Source: Gammaproteobacteria bacterium (lineage in GTDB: Bacteria > Pseudomonadota > Gammaproteobacteria > Eutrophobiales > Eutrophobiaceae). From it: 64,000 bases of DNA. This document shows positions 39,209 through 47,497 of the stretch, one piece after another. The first letter of the stretch is position 1. Each line of letters opens with the position of its first letter. The stretch spans positions 96,647 through 160,646 of the forward strand of contig CANKCB010000005.1 of the NCBI GenBank assembly GCA_947480335.1, given 5' to 3'. A program made the position numbers and the translations under genes. Under the pieces are notes generated by a model that worked only from the letters and a program-made list of their open reading frames with translations, was not told where the DNA came from and searched no databases.

Positions 39209-40488
39209 GTGAGAAGGCAAAGTTAATACTGCAAGGGAAGGAATACGAGTTCCCGGTTATCCTCGGCAGTGAAAACGAGAAGGCAATTGATATATCCAGT
39301 CTGCGTGCTAAGACCGGATATATCACTCTGGATCCTGGCTATGTGAATACAGGCGCAACCACCAGTTCGATTACCTATCTGGACGGTGAACTGGGTGTAC
39401 TGCGTTACCGTGGTATTCCGATTGAACAGCTGGCTGAAAAATCCACCTTTGTCGAAACCAGCTATTTGTTGATTTATGGAAACCTGCCAAACAAGCAGCA
39501 GCTGGAAGACTTTTCAAAATCACTGACCATGCACAGCATGATCCACGAGGACATGAAGCACTTCTTTGATGGTTATCCGGCGGCGGCTCATCCAATGGCG
39601 ATTCTGTCGTCCATGGTCTGTTCACTGTCTGCGTACTATCCCGAATCAATGAATGTATTTGATAACTTTGATATGCAGGTTCCACGTCTACTTTCAAAAC
39701 TGCGTACGATAGCGGCGTTCAGTTACAAGAAGAGTGTCGGTCATCCGGTTATCTATCCACAAAACCATCTCAGCTACTGTGCGAACTTTCTGCAGATGAT
39801 GTTCGCCGTACCTGCAGAACCGTATGAAATCGATGATGATATGGTGCGTGCGCTGAATATATTGTTAATCCTGCATGCAGATCATGAACAGAACTGTTCT
39901 ACTTCTACCGTTCGACTGGTCGGTTCAAGTCAGGCCAATATGTATGCATCTGTCAGCGCCGGTATTCTGGCGCTGTGGGGCCCGCTGCACGGTGGTGCCA
40001 ATCAGGCGGTTATTGAGATGCTCGAATCGATACATAACAGTGGTACTAAATGTGCCGATTTCATCAGCAAGGTAAAAGACAAGAATTCGAAAGCACGATT
40101 AATGGGCTTCGGACACCGCGTGTACAAGAGCTACGATCCTCGCGCGAAGATACTCAAGCAGATGACTGACGTGATTCTGGCCAAACGTGGAATTTCCGAT
40201 CCATTGCTTGATATTGCCAAGCAGATGGAAGAAACAGCATTATCCGATCCGTATTTTATCGAACGTAACCTGTATCCTAATGTAGACTTCTACAGCGGTA
40301 TTCTCTACAAGGCAATGGGCATACCGGTCAATATGTTCACGGTGATGTTTGCCATAGGCCGTCTGCCAGGCTGGATCGCGCATCTGAAAGAAATGATGGA
40401 AGATCCGAACACCAAGATTGGTCGTCCGCGTCAGATTTATACCGGTCCGGTTTCCAGGGAATACGTTCCGATTGAATCTCGGAAGTAA
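39205..40488 (+). CDS. gltA: Citrate synthase
   Basis: A 427-residue type II (NADH-sensitive) citrate synthase condensing acetyl-CoA and oxaloacetate. Catalytic residues are seen in GPLHGGANQAVIEML (His), MGFGHRVYKSYDPRAK (His) and YPNVDFYSGI (Asp). The N-terminal beta-domain (KLILQGKEYEFPVILG) is typical of the hexameric gammaproteobacterial form. I prefer the ATG at 39205 over the GTG at 39199 because it forms an ATGA overlap with the upstream SET gene. A strong intrinsic terminator follows at 40546. Confidence 0.96.
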   Translation: MSEKAKLILQGKEYEFPVILGSENEKAIDISSLRAKTGYITLDPGYVNTGATTSSITYLDGELGVLRYRGIPIEQLAEKSTFVETSYLLIYGNLPNKQQLEDFSKSLTMHSMIHEDMKHFFDGYPAAAHPMAILSSMVCSLSAYYPESMNVFDNFDMQVPRLLSKLRTIAAFSYKKSVGHPVIYPQNHLSYCANFLQMMFAVPAEPYEIDDDMVRALNILLILHADHEQNCSTSTVRLVGSSQANMYASVSAGILALWGPLHGGANQAVIEMLESIHNSGTKCADFISKVKDKNSKARLMGFGHRVYKSYDPRAKILKQMTDVILAKRGISDPLLDIAKQMEETALSDPYFIERNLYPNVDFYSGILYKAMGIPVNMFTVMFAIGRLPGWIAHLKEMMEDPNTKIGRPRQIYTGPVSREYVPIESRK

Positions 40489-40545
40489 CCTCTGGTGATG
40501 CATCTGCCTGGATGGTTCTATCGGGCAGCTTACAGCAACTCTTAT

Positions 40546-40575
40546 ACCGCCGGGAAATACCCGGCGGTTTTGTTT
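40546..40575 (+). terminator. Rho-independent terminator after citrate synthase
   Basis: ACCGCCGGG (40546-40554), loop AAATA, CCCGGCGGT (40560-40568), then TTTGTTT. A classic GC-rich stem with a T-tract. Confidence 0.93.
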
Positions 40576-40602
40576 CCATTACCCGGGAATTAGTAGACAA
40601 CC

Positions 40603-41382
40603 ATGTCCCGAAACCTGAGTAGTTTGATAATGCTGTGGCTAGCAGGGTTTTTTGTTAATACGGCTTTGGCCCAGTCCATGATTTATCATGGTTCTACTTC
40701 AGAGATACCCGAGGCAGAATTCCATATGGCGCGTCTGATTTATACAGACTCTCCACATGCCCGTGATCATGGCTATAACATGTGGGCAATCGACTACCCC
40801 GAGGCTGAAATCCATATTATTCAGGGTATCCGTCGCTTGACCCGGGTGAATACCGCCGATGACAGCATGCATCTTTCCCTGATGGATGATCGGATCTTTG
40901 ATTATCCCTGGTTGTTTGTGCAGCAGGTCGGCACCTGGTTACTGTCAGATGAAGAAGCCTCCAGACTGCGGGAATATCTGTTAAAGGGCGGCTTTCTGGT
41001 GGTGGATGATTTTCATGGCAGCAATGACTGGGTCGTGTTTACCGAGAGCATGTACCGGGTCTTTCCAGATCGACCAATTATGGCCTTGCCGCTCAGTGAC
41101 ACCATCATGCATATTTTTTATGAACTGGATCAGAACACCCAGATACCCGGACGCCGACATTTGTACCAGACCGCCAGTGGCGAGATTGCGGCGCAAATGC
41201 AGGGACCTGCCAGCTGGAAAGGGATCTACGATGACGATGGTCGGTTAATGGTGGCAATTAATTACAATATGGATATGGGCGATGCGTGGGAGCATGCCGA
41301 TGATCCGGTGTATCCAGAACCGATGACGGCACTGGCGTATAAGTTCGGGATTAATTACCTGATCTATGCCATGACTCACTGA
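40603..41382 (+). CDS. DUF4159-domain exported protein
   Basis: A 259-residue protein with a signal peptide (1-24, ALAQS). The rest matches DUF4159: FHMARLIYTDSP near the start, WAIDYPEAE, FDYPWLFVQQVGTWLLSDEE, and the GGFLVVDDFHGSNDW motif. DUF4159 proteins are often encoded beside MoxR, DUF58 and von Willebrand A genes; here that operon is 9 kb downstream (50435-55972). The fold is thought to resemble a glutamine-amidotransferase-like domain, and function is unknown. It stands alone after the citrate synthase terminator. Confidence 0.86.
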   Translation: MSRNLSSLIMLWLAGFFVNTALAQSMIYHGSTSEIPEAEFHMARLIYTDSPHARDHGYNMWAIDYPEAEIHIIQGIRRLTRVNTADDSMHLSLMDDRIFDYPWLFVQQVGTWLLSDEEASRLREYLLKGGFLVVDDFHGSNDWVVFTESMYRVFPDRPIMALPLSDTIMHIFYELDQNTQIPGRRHLYQTASGEIAAQMQGPASWKGIYDDDGRLMVAINYNMDMGDAWEHADDPVYPEPMTALAYKFGINYLIYAMTH

Positions 41383-41745
41383 ACCTGCTTCAAAATAGCT
41401 GCGCTTGCCGATACTGCGTTAAAAATGGACTCGGAATGCTCATGTACTGGTGTGTACACTCCGCTTCCTCGTCCATTATTTCCTTGTCTGACCGCCATGG
41501 ATGGCGGGAATGCAATAGGATTGCCTGGAGCAATCCTTGCCGCCTGCGCTCACTTGATTTTGAAACAGATTCAGCATTAGCTGAGACAGTCACAGACTTG
41601 TTTAGACTTTAACGGTGGTCTGCCCTGGATTACGGATTGTTAGAATTAAATTATGGAGCAATTGTCGAGAGCACGGAGATCACAGAGAAAGTTAATTTTA
41701 TTAATCTCGTCTCTGTGACCTCTGTGGCTACTAATTAATTAATGT
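41383..41745. other. Intergenic region with dispersed-repeat-like palindromes
   Basis: A 363-bp gap between two convergent genes holds no recognisable gene. The left part (about 41390-41570) opens with CTTCAAAATAGCTGCGC and closes with ATTTTGAAAC, an outer inverted pair, and contains GTACTGGTGTGTAC and GGATTGCCTGGAGCAATCC palindromes. Its layout is that of a non-coding dispersed repeat rather than a decayed gene. The right part contains the hairpin listed at 41673-41726. Confidence 0.55.
41673..41726. repeat. 17-bp imperfect palindrome (CACGGAGATCACAGAGA type)
   Basis: CACGGAGATCACAGAGA (41673-41689) and TCTCTGTGACCTCTGTG (41710-41726) pair with two mismatches around a 20-base A/T-rich loop. 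It lies just past the end of the minus-strand amidohydrolase gene and may terminate its transcript. Similar CACAGAG palindromes are common extragenic repeats in environmental bacteria. Confidence 0.7.
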
Positions 41746-43623
41746 TTATTGATCTTTATTTGTGGTCTTATCCAGTCCTTTCGCGTTGGTGCCAATTTCC
41801 CATTCAGTGATTTGTTTAATCAATTGTTCCGGCTGGATTCCTTCTGGCTTCATTTTCAGTTCACTGGCCAGAGTCGGATCCAGATAAGCGGTTTTGCCAC
41901 CTACCAGCGTCATTAAAGGACGCACGGTTTTCAGCATGTCGTCAGGTAGTGCTTTCTCGTCAAAATAATTCTTGTTGAGCACCTGTAAATCAGCGAGCTT
42001 GCCTTCTTCCAAGGTACCCAACTGCTTTTCCTTAAACAGATAATAGGGTGCCCAGGTAGTGGCCGTTTTAAGAGCCAGTATACGGTCGATTTTCTGATCT
42101 GGCCCCAGCACGCCGGAATCGGTTTTGCGAGTAACCATCTGGCCGAGATAATAGAAATTACCAACACCGGCGACTTCATGTGTGTCAGTTTCATAAACAA
42201 CCATCACACCGCCTTCGAGCATTGCCCGCATGGGCACAACCCAGTCCAGATATTGTTCACCATAGTCTTTTGCTACTTCCGGGCCATCACCACCAATGTA
42301 TTTCGGGGCACAGCTCATAATCATGCCCAGTTTTTTCAAGCGTGGAATCTGGGCCGGTCTTGGATTCAAACGACAATGATCCGAGGCATGGCGTTTGCCC
42401 CGGATTTCTTCAGCAGTCATATTCGCTTCAGCCGAACCCTGTTCAATCATGTCCATGGTTACGTCGAGCGTCCTGTCACCGGCAATATGTGTGTTGGAAA
42501 AACGCAGTCCTGCTGCAGCATACTGACGGGTATAATCATTTCTGCCACGTAACAGTTCGCGTTCCTTGATTTCCGGACGGGCTTCGATGGTGGTAGCCAG
42601 CAATGGATAGGCGCCATCGTTCGACGTGGTGCTCCAGGCATTAAACCAGAGATGATCGGTACCATAGCCGCGGAAATCATGTAACAGATAAGGGTGCAAG
42701 GGCATGGTTCGGTAAAAACTGGGACCAAAGGCATAGGCTACCCGGGTAGCCAGATTGCCTTCCGAGTCCAGTGCCAGTACTGCCGCCAGCTGTTTATAGG
42801 ATTCAACCGAGCTTGACCAGGTTGTGGTGCCATACGCTGTCCATTCACGGGCTTCCTGGCCGATCATCGCGATCTGGGTTTTCATGTCATACAGTTCTTC
42901 CGCAAACAGTAATCTGTCGACGGTCGCTGACAGTACTATCCCGTACTCAGGTTCCATTTCCGGATAATCCCCACCAAAGTACTTACCATAGGCTTGCATC
43001 GCCGGTGTGTTCATTACTCCACGATTACCTTCAATGATAATTTTTTGCACATCGTTAGCCTTGTCCAGCATTTGCAGGGTCAGGACACGATGATTGCGGA
43101 TGGCGACATCACTCTGCATCCCTTCAACTTTGCGTGGCCAACTGATGATCATCCATTCGCCCGGTTTCTTTTTACCTTTTTCCGCTGCTACAAAATCCAG
43201 CGTTTTCTGTACGATGTCTTTCCAGGTATCGTCCTTGTCAGCCTTGATTTCATACGTGCTCGTTAGTTTGGGGCCCCAGTGTTCCTGTGCATAGTCCCAG
43301 AGATGCGCGTGCGTATCGACAATGCCGGGGATGACCGTGCGGCCTTTTACGTCATAAACCTGGGTATCCGGTCCAATCAGTTTGCGTATATCAACTGTTG
43401 TGCCCAGGCTGAGTATACGGCCATCGCGTATTGCAACGGCTTCGTACACCTTGCCAGTATTTTCGTTCATGCCGGTATCATCCATGCTGACCAGGTGGCC
43501 ATTTTGAATAACGACTTCCGGATAATTGAGCAGTCTGGGATCGGTCTGTTGGGCTTGCAGGTAGTTGCAACAAATCAGCCCGGTACCGAGGGGAAGGAGT
43601 AACCGTACCAATAAATTCGTCAT
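41746..43623 (-). CDS. Exported YtcJ-type amidohydrolase 1
   Basis: A 625-residue metal-dependent hydrolase. A signal peptide (1-25) is followed by the composite beta-domain (VIQNGHLVSMDDTG), and the amidohydrolase barrel opens with IPGIVDTHAHLWD (metal ligands H105 and H107). Later metal-site segments include SNTHIAGDRTLD and KRHASDHCRLNPRPAQ; the barrel ends in ALKTATTWAPYYLFKEKQLG with EEGKLADLQVL. The family cleaves amide, lactam or formyl bonds; substrate unknown. It is a clear paralogue of the protein at 48422-50308, sharing for example DTHxHxxxxAxEHWGP, NTHIAGDRTL and KTVRPLxT. It faces away from the cluster it brackets. Confidence 0.87.
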   Translation of the reverse strand: MTNLLVRLLLPLGTGLICCNYLQAQQTDPRLLNYPEVVIQNGHLVSMDDTGMNENTGKVYEAVAIRDGRILSLGTTVDIRKLIGPDTQVYDVKGRTVIPGIVDTHAHLWDYAQEHWGPKLTSTYEIKADKDDTWKDIVQKTLDFVAAEKGKKKPGEWMIISWPRKVEGMQSDVAIRNHRVLTLQMLDKANDVQKIIIEGNRGVMNTPAMQAYGKYFGGDYPEMEPEYGIVLSATVDRLLFAEELYDMKTQIAMIGQEAREWTAYGTTTWSSSVESYKQLAAVLALDSEGNLATRVAYAFGPSFYRTMPLHPYLLHDFRGYGTDHLWFNAWSTTSNDGAYPLLATTIEARPEIKERELLRGRNDYTRQYAAAGLRFSNTHIAGDRTLDVTMDMIEQGSAEANMTAEEIRGKRHASDHCRLNPRPAQIPRLKKLGMIMSCAPKYIGGDGPEVAKDYGEQYLDWVVPMRAMLEGGVMVVYETDTHEVAGVGNFYYLGQMVTRKTDSGVLGPDQKIDRILALKTATTWAPYYLFKEKQLGTLEEGKLADLQVLNKNYFDEKALPDDMLKTVRPLMTLVGGKTAYLDPTLASELKMKPEGIQPEQLIKQITEWEIGTNAKGLDKTTNKDQ

Positions 43624-43682
43624 TTAATATCTCCTGTACTGATGATTAGTCTAAAACGGTCATTCTTTCTTGATTAGTGATG

Positions 43683-44075
43683 TCACTTTTTTCCGCGTGA
43701 TAACAGGCGGTAACCAGTGATCGCGACGATTATTAATCCAGTCAGTATACCGACGTTTCTGCCAGTGAGTTGACGGTTAGCCGATTCAGAAACCACCGCA
43801 GGGCTTGGCTGCGAGGGCTCTGTCAGACCAGTTACGGATTGTATGGTGGCGGCTGTTGGTGTCGAAGTCGTAGCAGCAGCAGCTGATTTTGCCGGAGACT
43901 TCTGCTTGATAAACTGACCTGTCTTTGCATCGTAAACATAGCCCTGCTTGTTGGTGTAGGGAATAAAATAATCGTCATCTGATGCGAACACGACAACCCT
44001 GGTTGCACTGAAACTTAGTACAATGAGAGCAAGCAGAATGTGCCTGACGCGTACCCATGACCATTTTTGTTTCAT
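43683..44075 (-). CDS. Small exported/membrane-anchored protein, unknown function
   Basis: A 130-residue protein with an N-terminal signal segment (about 10-31), a short beta motif (YFIPYTNKQGYVYDAKTGQF) that resembles a one-strand repeat, a Ser/Thr/Ala/Pro-rich linker (about 55-95) and a C-terminal membrane helix (VGILTGLIIVAITGYRLL) with a basic end. The layout suggests a periplasmic protein tethered to a membrane. No family was recognised. It lies 59 bp upstream of amidohydrolase 1 on the same strand and may share its transcript. Confidence 0.62.
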   Translation of the reverse strand: MKQKWSWVRVRHILLALIVLSFSATRVVVFASDDDYFIPYTNKQGYVYDAKTGQFIKQKSPAKSAAAATTSTPTAATIQSVTGLTEPSQPSPAVVSESANRQLTGRNVGILTGLIIVAITGYRLLSRGKK

Positions 44076-44271
44076 TTATTCCCCGATTCAACCAGACATT
44101 GCGGCAATGTGTGAATACAGGCTGTTACAATAAATCGCCCACCGTATTCTGACCGGAAACTATAAAACTCCAGATCAGCCTAAAATGCAATAGTTGTGTT
44201 GAATATGCACACATTGTGCACATGCCGTATATTGCCCTATTAAAAGTGTTGTCAAACCAGTTGGTTATAAA

Positions 44272-44300
44272 TTGCACGGCCAGATATCTGACTCTATAAT
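44272..44300 (+). promoter_or_regulatory. Sigma-70-type promoter of the quinoprotein gene
   Basis: TTGCAC (44272-44277) and TATAAT (44295-44300) are separated by 17 bases, one mismatch from consensus. Transcription would start near 44307, 30 bases before the ATG at 44337, leaving a short leader with the GGGGGAG ribosome site. Confidence 0.75.
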
Positions 44301-44336
44301 TATTCGCAAATCACGCTGGGTTCATGGGGGAGCAGT

Positions 44337-46115
44337 ATGGTTAAATCAGGTACTATTTTGTACGGCATTTTTTTGCTGCTGCTCAATGGATTCAATCAGT
44401 TTGTTTCCGCCCAGACGGGCAATTTTGTTCCTGTCACCGATGCCATGCTGGCCAATCCGAGCGACAACGACTGGTTAATGTTGAGTCGTACCTATGATGA
44501 GCAGCGGTTCAGTCCGCTGAATCAGGTAAATCGTGAAAACGTCAACACGTTGGGTATGGTCTGGTCACGTGGGCTTCCCCAAGGAATACAGCAGACTATC
44601 CCGATCGTCTACAACGGTGTCATGTATGTGGTAACACCACCGGCCGCCGTGGAGGCGCTCGATGCAACCAGCGGTGATCTGATCTGGCGCTATGAGCGGG
44701 ACACGCGGGACAAGGCCAATATTGGTCTGGTCATGTCAACCAGCGCCAAGTCGTTGGCCATCTATCAGGACCTGATCTATTTCACCTCTCCAGATGCCTA
44801 TCTGGTCGCACTGGATGCGCGTACCGGTAAGGTACGTTGGGAAGTAAAGGTCACGCCACCATATGAAAACCGCACGGGTGGTAAGCATACCTCTGCGCCG
44901 ATCGTGGTTGAAGGCAAAGTCATTACTGGTCGGGCCTGTATCGACCGGGCCAATTGTTTTATCGCGGCGCATGATGCCCTGACGGGCAAGGAAATCTGGC
45001 GGTTTTATACTGCTGCTGTCACAGGGGAACCTGGTGGTGATACCTGGGGGGATATGGACGATGCAAAGCGTACAGCCTCGGTCTGGGGATTACCCGGATC
45101 CTATGATCCAGTGCGCAAGATGCTTTACTGGGCAACGGCCAATCAGCGGCCACACACCCGGCTGGAACGGCATGGCCGTGCTGACAAGGTATCAGCCTCA
45201 GCCCCTTCCGAGCTTTACAGTAATTCAACACTGGCGCTGGAAGCGGCGACCGGAAAGCTGAAATGGTACTACCAGCATTTGCCCGGTGATGACTGGGATT
45301 CGGATATGTCGCATGAACGTATATTGGTGAACTCTGCAATAAGTCCGGATCCGGCCTATGTAAAATGGATAAACCCGGATGTCAAACCGGGAGAGAAGCG
45401 CGACATCATGCTCTCGGTGGGGGAACCGGGTGGATTGTGGGCGCTAGATCGTGATACCGGCCAGTTTCTCTGGGCCACGCCGTTTCCGGCAGATTCACCG
45501 GACTTCGTGTTGTCTGATATCGATGTTAAAACAGGCAGAACTACCATCAACTGGAACAGCGTACTAAAGCAGCCCGGCGATAAGTCCACCATCTGTTTTT
45601 ACAACGCACGCAGTTACTGGCCAACCGCGTACCATCCTGGCCTGAATGCCTGGTACATACCTTTTCACGATTACTGCACGGAAATGACCGCTGCATCGGT
45701 CAAAGGTGAAGACAATCAGCGCAATGGTATCCTTCGTCCCGGTGTGACCATGGAAAAAGCACATGGTCTGGTCAAGGTGGATGTCACAACAGGCAAGGTC
45801 ACGCGCCTGTTCGAGAGTGGTTTTCCTGCCAATGGTGCGGTGCTGGCTACATCAGGTGATCTGGTATTCTGGGGAGATATGAGCAGACGCTTCCGGGCAT
45901 TTGATGCTGACAGTGGCAAGATCCTGTGGGAAACCATAATTGGTGGCATGATACAAACCAGTACCATTACTTATGCCGTCAATGGCAAACAGTATGTGGC
46001 CGTGATGAGTGGTGATGGTAATTCGGCGACCGAGAACCCGGTTGAGTTGTCAAAAATTACACGGCCGCCGGTGGGTCATAACGAAATATATGTATTTGCC
46101 TTGCCAGCGAAATAA
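44337..46115 (+). CDS. PQQ-dependent dehydrogenase (quinoprotein), exported
   Basis: A 592-residue periplasmic quinoprotein. A signal peptide (1-24, VSAQ) precedes an eight-blade propeller of PQQ repeats, seen as VEALDATSGDLIWRYE, YLVALDARTGKVRWEV, IAAHDALTGKEIWRFY, LALEAATGKLKWYYQ, LWALDRDTGQFLWATP and FRAFDADSGKILWETI. HLPGDDWDSDMSHERIL is the acidic active-site segment. Such enzymes oxidise alcohols or aldehydes and pass electrons to cytochrome c. The next gene, 3 bp on, encodes a cytochrome c. It lacks an attached haem domain. PQQ synthesis genes are not in this window. The strong promoter at 44272 drives it. Confidence 0.9.
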   Translation: MVKSGTILYGIFLLLLNGFNQFVSAQTGNFVPVTDAMLANPSDNDWLMLSRTYDEQRFSPLNQVNRENVNTLGMVWSRGLPQGIQQTIPIVYNGVMYVVTPPAAVEALDATSGDLIWRYERDTRDKANIGLVMSTSAKSLAIYQDLIYFTSPDAYLVALDARTGKVRWEVKVTPPYENRTGGKHTSAPIVVEGKVITGRACIDRANCFIAAHDALTGKEIWRFYTAAVTGEPGGDTWGDMDDAKRTASVWGLPGSYDPVRKMLYWATANQRPHTRLERHGRADKVSASAPSELYSNSTLALEAATGKLKWYYQHLPGDDWDSDMSHERILVNSAISPDPAYVKWINPDVKPGEKRDIMLSVGEPGGLWALDRDTGQFLWATPFPADSPDFVLSDIDVKTGRTTINWNSVLKQPGDKSTICFYNARSYWPTAYHPGLNAWYIPFHDYCTEMTAASVKGEDNQRNGILRPGVTMEKAHGLVKVDVTTGKVTRLFESGFPANGAVLATSGDLVFWGDMSRRFRAFDADSGKILWETIIGGMIQTSTITYAVNGKQYVAVMSGDGNSATENPVELSKITRPPVGHNEIYVFALPAK

Positions 46116-46118
46116 ACA

Positions 46119-46508
46119 TTGACCCTGTGGTCTGCTAAGCGGTTAGTATTGTTCTGCCTGATTGCGTCTGGCACCATGACACTTTCAGTGTCGGCGACGG
46201 ATCAGGCATCCGGCAGCAATATGTACCATGATGCGACCGGGAGTCCGCTGTTTGTGAATGACCGTGATAATGGCGAGAAACTGTATACGAGTAAAGGTTG
46301 TGTGGAATGCCATGGCCCGCGCGGCTACAGTGCGGATGTGAACATGGTTCCTAAAATTGCCGGGATGGACAGGCAATACGTCATTGACCAGTTACTGGCA
46401 TTCCAGAGCGGTAAACGTCAAAACGTGATTATGAGTCCGATGGCGGCGACGTTGACCAGTGATGATATTCTTGCATTGGCCACATTTATATCCAGCGTAC
46501 ATAAATAG
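46119..46508 (+). CDS. Monohaem cytochrome c, electron acceptor of the quinoprotein
   Basis: A 129-residue exported cytochrome with a signal segment (about 5-26) and one haem site, CVECH at 61-65. YVIDQLLAFQSGKRQN and MSPMAATLTSDDI follow, supplying the probable methionine ligand, as in class I/c553-type cytochromes. The start is TTG at 46119, three bases after the quinoprotein stop, as no ATG or GTG precedes the signal segment. Its place directly behind the dehydrogenase suggests it accepts electrons from PQQ. Confidence 0.85.
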   Translation: MTLWSAKRLVLFCLIASGTMTLSVSATDQASGSNMYHDATGSPLFVNDRDNGEKLYTSKGCVECHGPRGYSADVNMVPKIAGMDRQYVIDQLLAFQSGKRQNVIMSPMAATLTSDDILALATFISSVHK

Positions 46509-46571
46509 TTTGTCGTAATGTAGTTTATTAACCAGTCGAAAACTTAGTCTAAACACCAGGGGGGAGGTATC

Positions 46572-47450
46572 ATGCAAATCAAATATTTCGTCGTTTCCTT
46601 TATAATGGCAATGAGTTTGTCAATCAATGCTCAGGCTCAAATGCCGGTGTCACCCGGTCCTGATAGCCCGGATTCACTTGTTCCTGTTGAGCCGTTTCAT
46701 ATCATTGGCAATATCTATTACATAGGTACCACAGCACAAAGCACTTCCTATCTGATCACCTCACCAGAAGGTCATATTGTTATTGATTCCATGTTTGAAA
46801 AGTCTGTGCCGACCATGCTTGAACATGTGAAAAAACTCGGTTTCAAACCGTCTGATATCAAATACATCCTGACGGTACATGCTCATAGTGATCATGTTGG
46901 CGGTCACGCCTTGTTGCAGGAAGAAACCGGCGCGAAGATCCTGGTCATGGCTGAAGATGCAAGTATCGTTGAGACGGGTGGCAAGGCGGATTCGGCCGTT
47001 GAAACCCCGTGGACTCCGGCAAAAGTGGATAAACAGCTCAAGGACGGGGAACAGGTCACGCTAGGTGGCACGACACTGACCGCACATCTGACCCCGGGGC
47101 ATACCCAGGGATGCACCACCTGGACGACGGTTGCAGAGGAAGAAGGTAAAAAATATAACGTAGTCTTTATGTGTGGTGTCAGAATTGATGGCCCCAGCCT
47201 GCTCAGCGATAAGGATTATCCTGACGTTGCTACTGATCTGGCCGGTTCTTACAAGGTTCTCGAAAGCTTGCCGGTGGATGTCTACCTTGGCGGGCACGGT
47301 TACTGGTTTAATCTGAGTGAGAAGATTAAACGAATGAAGGCGGGTGAAGGTTACAAGGCCTTTATCGATCCTGAAGGTTATCGCCGGGCAATTAATGGCT
47401 GGCAGAATGACTTTATCGACAAGCTGATAAAAGAAGCGATGGCGAAATAG
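46572..47450 (+). CDS. Subclass B3-like metallo-beta-lactamase-fold hydrolase 1
   Basis: A 292-residue exported protein (signal peptide 1-22, AQAQ). All six zinc ligands of the B3 pattern are present: H103, H105, D107 and H108 in TVHAHSDHVGG, H177 in LTPGHTQGCTTW, and H242 in YLGGHGYWF. The N-terminal VEPFHIIGNIYYIGTT also follows B3 enzymes. It may open beta-lactam or other lactam/lactone rings. Antibiotic hydrolysis is not shown, and its place among catabolic genes points to another substrate. A paralogue follows 47 bp later. GGGGGGAGG precedes the ATG. Confidence 0.87.
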   Translation: MQIKYFVVSFIMAMSLSINAQAQMPVSPGPDSPDSLVPVEPFHIIGNIYYIGTTAQSTSYLITSPEGHIVIDSMFEKSVPTMLEHVKKLGFKPSDIKYILTVHAHSDHVGGHALLQEETGAKILVMAEDASIVETGGKADSAVETPWTPAKVDKQLKDGEQVTLGGTTLTAHLTPGHTQGCTTWTTVAEEEGKKYNVVFMCGVRIDGPSLLSDKDYPDVATDLAGSYKVLESLPVDVYLGGHGYWFNLSEKIKRMKAGEGYKAFIDPEGYRRAINGWQNDFIDKLIKEAMAK

Positions 47451-47497
47451 AGACCGATCATTATCAATCCAATACACATACCGGTGGGGTAAATAAT

